A stretch of DNA of 64,000 bases from Vicia villosa (taxonomy: Eukaryota > Streptophyta > Magnoliopsida > Fabales > Fabaceae): contig NW_026706157.1 of NCBI RefSeq assembly GCF_029867415.1, forward strand, positions 62,001-126,000. Reading direction: 5' to 3'. A program made the position numbers and the translations under genes. The stretch's first letter is position 1, and every line of letters begins with the position of its first letter. Below the pieces are notes generated by a model. That model was not told the origin of the DNA. It saw only the letters and a list, made by a program, of their open reading frames with translations, and made no database searches. Shown in pieces: positions 55,831-64,000 of this stretch.

Positions 55831-56340
55831 TTATCTGGATTTCTCATCCCCAACATGGTGAATCAAGGGAATCTCCTCGAGCTGAAAATCCTCCAAGCAG
55901 TGGCACATGGTGAGAAGTCAGAAATTATTCTTCAAGTCAAAGAAAAGTGCATCTTACAAATCAAAGTCCAATATCTATTGGCACCTCCACATGGTCCTTA
56001 ACATTAAGGGGATTCTCCCTGGTGTTTCCCTCACTAATGCCTTTATTCGGCACTCTGCATATAGCGTTCACTACATATAACATTGCATCCTCAAAAGCGT
56101 AGCATATCCATCAAAATGGAGCATTACGCCACAGAAAATTCAAACATGCATACAAAGCATAAGCCAGATAATACAAATCCGCACCCAGTCAAGGCAATAA
56201 TACATCCCCACACAAAAAGTTGTCCTTAAAAATTCTGATTGATATCTGCTACTACATTTCAAATCTCTTCCAACCACGGTGCCGAGGCGAGGTATCTTCA
56301 ATCTCTGATGAGTGTCTGACACAATGTCTTCTTTTGTCCC

Positions 56341-57195
56341 TGGTGTCGAGTCGATGTTGAGTCATAGATCGTAAGAGATCTTATCCTTTCAGTCCTGAAG
56401 ATCATGCTTAGGTCTTCTCCTGGTGTTGAGTCGATGTTGAGTCATAGATCGTAAGAGATCTTATTCTTTCAGTCCTGAAGATCATGCTTAGGTCTTCTCC
56501 TGATGTTGAGTCGATGTTGAGTCATAGATCGTAAGAGATCTTATCCTTTCAGTCCTGAAGATCATGCTTAGGTCTTCTCCTGGTGTTGAGTCGATGTTGA
56601 GTCATAGATCGTAAGAGATCTTATTCTTTCAGTCCTGAAGATCATGCTTAGGTCTTCTCCTGATGTTGAGTCGATGTTGAGTCATAGATCGTAAGAGATC
56701 TTATTCTTTCAGTCTTGAAGATCATGCTTAGGTCTTCTCCTGATGTTGAGTCGATGTTGAGTCATAGATCGTAATAGATCTTATTTTTTCAGTCCTGAAG
56801 ATCACGCTTAGGTCTTCTCCCGATGTTGAGTCGATGTTGAGTCATAGATCGTAAGAGATCTTATTCTTTCAGTCCTGAAGATCATGCTTAGGTCTTCTCC
56901 TGGTGTTGAGTCGATGTTGAGTCATAGATCGTAAGAGATCTTATTCTTTCAGTCCTGAAGATCATGCTTAGGTCTTCTCCTGGTGTTGAGTCGATGTTGA
57001 GTCATAGATCGTAAGAGATCTTATTCTTTCAGTCCTGAAGATCATGCTTAGGTCTTCTCCTGGTGTTGAGTCGATGTTGAGTCATAGATCGTAAGAGATC
57101 TTATTCTTTCAGTCCTGAAGATCATGCTTAGGTCCTCTCTTGATGTCGAGTCGATGTTGAGTCATAGATCGTACGAGATCTATTTCCTTTCAGTC
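56341..57195 (+). repeat. 80-bp minisatellite, 10.7 units, in the Ogre 3' region
   Basis: Units start exactly every 80 bp from 56341 to 57141, with core TCGATGTTGAGTCATAGATC, GTAAGAGATCTTATTCTTTC and GATCATGCTTAGGTCTTCTC. Adjacent units differ at one to a few positions (TGGTG or TGATG start, TTATCC or TTATTC). The last is partial and diverges near 57180. Tandem repeats in the 3' untranslated region are known for Ogre elements and can seed satellites. Confidence 0.95.
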
Positions 57196-57478
57196 ATTGT
57201 TTCGTGAAACATTTCTTTTGGGAACCTTGTATTGGCACCTTGGGCTACGTTACAAGCTATCACCCTTCTTCCAATTACTCACTGTAAATATTTCCATCAG
57301 AAAAAATAAATTTCTCTTTCCCCAGCAGATATCAAAAATAAAAAAAATAAGGATAACACTTACGCCGTCTTTTCAGGACAAATTTCTGGTCTTGGTATTT
57401 AATCTTCTTCTACCTTGAATGTTCGAAAGGCTAGCGCCAATCTCACCTTCAGGTTTAAGACGATTAAATAGAGGCAGC

Positions 57479-60400
57479 TGTCATACCCCAAATTTGTCCT
57501 ACCCTTTAATTTCTAACTGGCTCTAGCTTCGCATTTCATCTGCATACCTCCACTAGGTCATGTAACACATCATGCATCCATTAACCAATAATCTTACAAG
57601 GGATCGAGGGTCATGAAACAAGTGGGAGTTTCACATAGATCTTGGCAAAAGGGAATTCATTTCCTCAAAAAGAATAATAAAAAGAATGCTTGATGTTTGA
57701 TCAAGAAGGTGTTGATTGGTTCAGTTCTAGAAAAGCATTTGATCAGAGGGATTTCATTTGCATGTAATGTCTTGATCTATGGTTTATTGCCCTAAGCACC
57801 TGGTGGTCTTGTTATGATTGAGAATGACTGGTTGTTCAATTGGAGAGTGTTATTGATATGTTGATGAAAAAGGCGCGTGGAGATTGTGTGCAATATTGTT
57901 GACTTTTTGTCAAAGTCAACCATGCAAGGTGGACCTTTTGACCAAACTCACGTTCCATATCCCTGGTTACCGTCCCATTCGGATTCTTTCATTCTAATTT
58001 GCAAAAGGGAGGAGGCCGAGTTAATTACTTGAAAGATAAAGCAAAGGTATAAAAGTCAGAGTTTGCAGAAATAGGGAATTTATCCACAAGAGCTGTTGCA
58101 AGGCTTATAAGAGGATGTTCGGTATTGCACTCAAATAGTATCCATCAGCTTTCAATATTATTCACCAAACCATGGATATTACAGACTAAGGTCCATTCAT
58201 TACAAGATGCTTACGAAATAAAAATAAACAAGGTTACAATTGAGAACAGTACAAAAATATCAAGTGCATCATCAGTACACAACACAGAAATTACAAAAAA
58301 AAGAGGAAAGAAAGATCTCTATGGTTCTATATTGAGAGTTATTCATCATGCCGTCTTACTCCAGCCACATGTACACATTGAATCGGTTCGGAAGCTTGTA
58401 TCCAATCGCTTCGCCAGACCTGCATCATCATATTCTGCCTACACAAATCAGCTCCACATTCAACATAAACCTGCAAATCACCACATTCAGGAAACCACTC
58501 GGGCACCGATTCACACACCATAAAAATCATACTTACAAACATTTCATACTACCTGAATCTTTACAGCGACCACTTAAGCCATCTCCCGCCTCCTCTTCTT
58601 GCATCCAGACAAGGCTAAGTCAACACAGCTCATAAACTACGATCCTGCAGCACATCCAAGCTATCGAAAACCTGCCAGAACCATAACATACATCATCAAC
58701 TCAGTACCACACCAAGTTCAGAACAGAAAAGATTTCAAAAATCAGCTAACCAATTCTTAGTAGCCTATTCAACTAACCTATAACTAGTTCCACATCAGTG
58801 CTGCAGCGAAAATGAAAAGTCTCTCAATCCAAAAGGCCGAACCCGCATAAACAAGAAAAGAACCAGCCCTGCAACCACCAGCTGAATGCAAGTCTCCCAC
58901 AATATTGTAACATGGTGCAGCAACACTGTGTGTATCGAACCCGGCCTCCAAACTCATTCAAATGATCCTGCACACACAAAACCAGTTCAAACATCTTCAC
59001 TCTTCAAGGCTGCAATGTCAGTTCATTCACCAAATAAATAGTTAACAGAAGGCAATCAATAAGCAGTTCCAGTTTCAATTTACCAAGCCACTCAGCATTA
59101 TATAAGGCTACACTAACTGACCTATTCCACTTAACAATCAACCTTCACGGTTTTTTTATATAACCTTCCTTCTCCTAACACTTTCAAACCACATTCCCTA
59201 ACTTCTACTAATAGAATCAGTCACAAACTAACATAACCAACTTTCAACAACCTCATAACAGAATCCCTCTAAACCATAACCTTCATAACAAACTCTCAAT
59301 CACTCTAACTTCTCATAACTACCAAAAACAGAATTTCAAACCTATAACTAACTAACTCATAACTGACAGATCCTCACCACTCAATTCTCCAACAGAATCT
59401 CAATCTAATGGTTCTAATCTCTCACTCTCTAACTGAATTCAACTTCCCTCTTCAACCTATATAACTGAACCTCTCTCACTGATTCAACCTTCACGCCATT
59501 TTTTCATTCACCACTTTCACTCCTTCCCTTCATACGCCATTCATACACCTCTCTCACCATTCATTCTTCTCCACCATCTTCTTCTCACGCCATAATTCAT
59601 CTTCAGAACCACTTCATCACCATTCTCTCAGTCTCCTTCACTTTGCTCTGAACTCAATCTTCATCACTCTCATTCACGTTTAACTCTCCGCAACTACACG
59701 GTTTATTCAACAACAACTCACACTATCAGAACGCAACGCTCAACAGCCACGCAAGGGACGAGATTCGATTCGTAGAAAATCAAACAAAAAAAGAAAGAGA
59801 GTAGAAGAAGGAGAAAATACAAGAAGAGCGAAATCAAACATACCTGAAAACTCCTTCAAGCTCATTGCGTTTACTTCGCCAAATAGTCAATAAGCTCGCC
59901 TTTGACGGTCCTGTTCTCTATCTTCGAAGCTTCGCTCCAGATCGGTGAGGAGAGTTTGAATTGAGAGGCGAAGAAAAAGGACGCGTTTGGTTTATCACGG
60001 CGGCGCTGTGAAAGATTGAATCGGAGGAGAATTGTCTGAATCGGAAACGTGAGCGAAGAGATCGAGCGAGAGATGAAAGGGGGCGAGAGGGAACGAATTG
60101 TGGTTTTTGATTCGCGATGACCAGAAGCGGTTACGGTGGAGCTTTGATCGGAAACTCGTCGGGGAAGAACGAAGAGAGACGCGCCGTTCACGTAGAAGAA
60201 GAGAGGGGAAGCTCAATCGGTACACCACACTGAGCCCTAATTCCTCTTTCCATTCTTTTTATCTTTTATTTTATTTAATTAAATCTGTTAATTGAAATAA
60301 TAAAAAAACCTGAACAATGAATCTGAATTGGATCAAAATGCCATCGGGCCTATCACTACGCACACCTCCCCTCAGTCCACAAACCCCTTGTTTTTCTGAA

Positions 60401-62001
60401 TGCAAACAAAACACCATTGGGCCTGCCACCGAATTGCTGATCTCACCCCCATAGGCCCACGCTCTCACTTGTTTTTTTATTCAAAAGTTACCTTGGGCTG
60501 ACTCTCCCCTGGGCCACGCGCCAGTTTCACTAGGCACACCACCATTTTCAGGTTCACACCCCCGAGCCCACATTTTCCTTGTTAGAATTTAGAATTCTTG
60601 ACTTAGTCTTTGACATAGTTTTAGATAATAAAAAGCATTAAAATCATGATTTTCTCATTAGATTTTTAGGTAATAACAATTGTTAGAATCATAATTTTGT
60701 TTGATTTTTAGGTAATAAAAATGACATATAAAAATCAATTTTCTTTGTTAGTTTTTTGATAAAAGAATAAATAATCACCATAAAAAAATAGCAGAATTTT
60801 AGGTTGATTTTGACATAATCTTTTGAACTCATTTCTTTCATAAAAACCATAAAAATAATAGTACTTTTAATTCACTCTTATGCTATATTTTGACTTGTTT
60901 CATTTCATGTTATCTTCAATATTCTACTTAGCGATCTTTATTTTCATGTTTCTTTTATTCCTAACCTTAGGTAGAAACCATGATAATATTAGGTAGAAAT
61001 TCCCATTCATATTAGGCTAGTTTACTTAGGCTAGTTTCCTTTTCTTTTTCAACTCTTTAAAACATTAATAAACGGAAGATGCGAATCACATTAAGCAAGT
61101 GATAGAGAAATGAGTGGGATTCATTCCCTAATCTATTTCTCAATCACTTAGTGGCATAGAAACGAGTGGGATTCATTCCCTAATTTGTTTCTCGGTCACT
61201 ACTTAATGGGAGAGAAACGAGTGGGATTCATTCCCTAATCTGTTTCTCAAACATTAATTAATGGGAGAGAAATGAGTGAGATTCATTCTCTAATCTGTTT
61301 CTCAAACATTACATAATGGGATGGAAGTGAGTGGGATTCATTCCCTAATCTGCTTCTCGATCATTATACATTTTTATGTGATTCGAATCGTGAAGTAAAT
61401 TCCCTTAAAAAATACACAACCAAAAACACTTTAAAACATCTAACAATGGTTCAGACTAAAGCAAAGTAGAGAAAGTGGTGAGTGGCCCGGTATTGGGAAC
61501 TGTTCATCACTCATCTACCCTAAAAGACACAAACCAATCATTTCTTTTGCCTAAGGGCACCGTTATCTCCGCTCCATTGCATCCTAGGCGATCCCTTATG
61601 CAAGAGCGCGAGCGTTAACGCCGCCCAACTAAAAAACACAAAACAAACAGAAAATCGTGAGCCGAGCTACGGTAACTCTGATTCCTGAAAAGGATACGTA
61701 GGCAGCGGGGTAGGGCCCGTGCGAGTACAATTCTTTATTTTCCCTACATTTTGCATTCATTTCGCATATAGACATAGACATAGTGCACACCCATTAGATA
61801 GAAACAAACATAGGTGGATACCATCGAGTACGATGGGCGTGAGGGGTGCTAGTACCTTCCCCTCGCGTAACCGACTCCCGTACCTTGATTCTCTGGTCGC
61901 AAGACCCTGTTCCTTCCTTTGTTAGGTTTTCTGATATTCCTTTCCCTTATGGGATAAATATATTGGTGGCGACTCTGTTCATTTTTCGCGAGCGTGCGAC
62001 A
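57479..62001 (+). repeat. Ogre-type LTR, second copy (4523 bp)
   Basis: Shared by units 1 and 2. Contains the same 55-bp array at 61100-61385. Follows the polypurine-like AAATAGAGGCAGC at 57466-57478. Confidence 0.93.
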
Positions 62002-62003
62002 GC

Positions 62004-62021
62004 TGGCGACTCTGCTGGGGA
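62004..62021 (+). other. Ogre primer binding site, second copy
   Basis: Identical to the site at 51189-51206. Confidence 0.85.
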
Positions 62022-63026
62022 TTACCTAAGCAAGTCGATCCTAGCCTTTGTTTGTTTCTTTTATTGGGTGTTTCTTTGTTTTGTTTATGTGCTTACATTC
62101 TGTATATATGTTTGTATATCATGCCTATTTCCTGTTTGCATATCATGTTTACTTTCCGCATGCATCTGGACTATATTATGGGTCCCCGTGGGGGCCACAT
62201 ATTTTCTCTGCTTGCAGGTTGGGTGGGGATGATTCTATGAGGTAAAAGGCCCAATACACAGGCTATGAGTGCACTTTAGGTACCCTAGGATAGAGTGGGA
62301 GCATGGTTTGTCTCGAGGTGTACGTCTCGGGATGGATCATGTGACTACGAGCAGAGTAGTGGTTTCAAACGGAGGTATTATCGTCACCCGCATCCGCGCT
62401 GTGATGATGCTTACCTTCGGGCGGACCGTATACTGCGTTTCATGACCTTACCCTGACCTAGATACACCTGTGAGTGGGGAGGGATATACATGACAGGTAC
62501 CGTTGGTGACTATTCTGTTCTGTTGGTGACTATTCTGTTCTGTTGGTGACTATTGTTCCTATGGCTGTGTGGTACCTATGTCGGACCTTTGATCTCATGA
62601 CATCTGACCTATATCAGTTATTCAGAGGATTGTACAGTGGTTACTAAGATTATATGGACCGTGGATCCCATGCTTTTGCATTGCATAACATCATTGCTTT
62701 GTCCACTCCATTTATGAAAGATCCTAAAGTCTATTTCCAAAAAAAAAAGAGAAAAGAAAAGAAAAGAAAAGATATGTAAAAGAAAAGGAAATAGAAAAGC
62801 AAAAAAGGAAAGAAAAGATATTCTATACAAAAAAAGAAGAAGCTTTAATTCCAAAAAAGAAGAATGAAAGTGTGTGAAAAGACTTTAGGATCTCTCATAA
62901 ATGAAACATGCATTCATACTATCATGCATTTCATGGTTCTTTCAAAGACTTATGGGACCATTTCTATCCAGATTCCAAGATCAACAACAGATTTGACTTC
63001 TCACCGCCACAACTCCAAGATCAACT

Positions 63027-63659
63027 ATGGAACAACTCCGTGAGGAAATGGATGAGATGAAGGAACAAATGGGTCATCTTATGTTGGAGATGCAAGACTT
63101 GGTCCGTAATCAGGATGCACTAAAGGAGGAAAATAGTCAGTTGAAGACTCAATTGAGCTTGGTCATGGAAGTTCTGAAGACGGTATTAAGGAAGGAAGGT
63201 GATGTTGTCCCTGTTGCTGCAACAGAAGTTGTTGATTCCTTCTCTCCAATAGGATCTCTTTTCACTCATGGGATGCCTCAGGGAGCTCTCCCTCAATTTC
63301 AAGTGCCATTGCCTCCACGTCAAAATGTTCATGCCCCTAGAATGAATCAAGGAGACCAAATGTGTGGGAAAAAGCCCAAGATACCTCAGAGGCTTATCAA
63401 TCCGGTCCCGATGCCTTATGCTCAGTTACTTCCTCGCCTGCTAGAACTTCAGTTGATTAAGCTACGAGAGTCGGCTACGCCTGAAAAGCTTCCCCCCAAC
63501 TTTGATGCCAACGCTCGATGCGAGTTCCATTCCGGGGCACCTGGCCATGATGTTGAGAATTGCAGGGCGATGAAACACAAAGTCCAAGATCTCATTGACT
63601 CCAAAGTAATATCATTCACTCAAAATGGCCTGCGCATAAAACGAAGAGTTCATGCATAA
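63027..63659 (+). CDS. Internally deleted Ogre gag-like protein, second copy (210 aa)
   Basis: Same protein, residue for residue, as the frame at 52212-52844. The leader before it (62022-63026) repeats the 20-bp units (62504-62555) and the homopurine tract (62742-62865). The lack of any amino-acid difference between copies fits a recent tandem event and does not by itself show selection. Confidence 0.78.
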   Translation: MEQLREEMDEMKEQMGHLMLEMQDLVRNQDALKEENSQLKTQLSLVMEVLKTVLRKEGDVVPVAATEVVDSFSPIGSLFTHGMPQGALPQFQVPLPPRQNVHAPRMNQGDQMCGKKPKIPQRLINPVPMPYAQLLPRLLELQLIKLRESATPEKLPPNFDANARCEFHSGAPGHDVENCRAMKHKVQDLIDSKVISFTQNGLRIKRRVHA

Positions 63660-64000
63660 GTGAATGCCCGTATTCCAGAAAGTATCACAAAAAAAAAAAG
63701 AGAATAAGCCCGAATGGGGTCAAGGCTCCTCAACTATGGCAATCATCATTTCACTTCTGTATTCTCATTTTCAGTATTTCCTGTTTTGTAGAAGGCTACT
63801 TCCTTGTCTGAACTCGTTGGTATGGTAATAATGAAAGCACCACAAATTCTCGAACAACTTTGTCAGAATCTTCTTTCCAAGAGGTAATCAAGGATTTCCT
63901 GTAGAAGCACCTCTCATTCTCAAGGTTCTTGTGCTCAATTGTATCCGTGGAGGTTGGTGTTTCAGTTGGTGTTTTGGTCTTTCCTTACAACAGATAACTT

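Larger units (their letters stand above)
46664..57478 (+). mobile_element. Non-autonomous Ogre derivative, unit 1 (LTR plus internal, 10,815 bp)
   Basis: LTR 46664-51186 (4523 bp) starts TGTCATACCCCAAATTTG and ends GCGACA. The primer site follows at 51189. The 6.3-kb internal part has one gag-derived ORF, no pol, and two minisatellites before a degenerate polypurine tract at 57466-57478 (AAATAGAGGCAGC). LTR length, LTR start and primer site are those of Ogre (Tat lineage). It sits in the integrase zinc finger of the chromovirus. The next unit begins immediately, so units share LTRs. Confidence 0.9.
57479..64000 (+). mobile_element. Non-autonomous Ogre derivative, unit 2 (continues past the window)
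   Basis: A repeat of 46664-53185 at a constant offset of 10,815 bp. LTR 57479-62001, primer site 62004-62021, then leader and ORF. Few substitutions and no indel were seen. Because a full internal region starts again after this LTR, it is not just the 3' LTR of a simple element. Confidence 0.92.

Noticed and set aside
56341..57195. Regular 80-bp repeats considered as a CRISPR-like array
   Set aside because: Units are contiguous with no unique spacers, and the context is a plant retrotransposon.
46664..64000. Treating the two Ogre LTRs as the two ends of one ordinary element
   Set aside because: A full primer site, leader and ORF follow the second LTR at the same spacing, so it is internal to a tandem array.

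Overview
The window looks like repeat-rich, gene-poor nuclear DNA of a legume, most likely of the pea/vetch group (Fabeae). The main reason is an Ogre-type Ty3/gypsy element with 4.5-kb LTRs and the Ogre-type primer site (TGGCGACTCTGCTGGGGA). Sirevirus, Tat and chromovirus LTR elements, legume-type MULE/MITE elements and a tRNA-derived SINE support it. I cannot name the species. I found no convincing host gene: essentially every long reading frame belongs to a mobile element.

Layout. 1-6.4 kb: Ty3/gypsy element of Tat type (LTR end, PBS, gag-protease frame, RT and the start of RNase H), cut off inside RNase H. 6.4-17.4 kb: mosaic of AT-rich DNA, LTR fragments on both strands, a decayed Ty1/copia pol fragment, a SINE, a MITE, a 353-bp TRIM with a GATAC duplication, a hAT-like terminus, and a 1.3-kb MULE with a 9-bp duplication inside a 67-bp minisatellite. 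17.4-31.4 kb: a decayed Ty1/copia element (TSD TAAAG) split by a younger minus-strand Sirevirus derivative (TSD GATAG) that keeps gag and a second large ORF but has no pol. 31.4-36.3 kb: AT-rich DNA and a 1.7-kb MULE-like element carrying ten copies of a 20-bp palindrome and a possible two-exon small gene. 36.3-40.0 kb: a minus-strand Ty1/copia element with nearly identical LTRs but a broken, 3'-deleted pol. 40.0-41.2 kb: minus-strand Ty3/gypsy LTR debris. 41.2-46.7 kb: a Del/Tekay-like chromovirus interrupted in its integrase zinc finger. 46.7-64.0 kb: a non-autonomous Ogre derivative in tandem, LTR-internal-LTR-internal, with a constant period of 10,815 bp, running off the window.

How the parts relate. 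Order of arrival can be read from nesting and LTR identity. The copia at 17.4 kb has LTRs about 96% identical by eye, whereas the Sirevirus inside it has LTRs above 99%. The chromovirus predates the Ogre derivative inside it, whose two LTRs differ at about eight positions in 4.5 kb. Three of the youngest-looking elements (Ogre derivative, Sirevirus derivative, minus-strand copia) lack a complete pol, so they were probably mobilised by enzymes supplied from elsewhere. The defects in old frames are dominated by stop codons explicable as CAA, CAG or CGA to TAA, TAG or TGA, as expected for methylated, silenced repeats.
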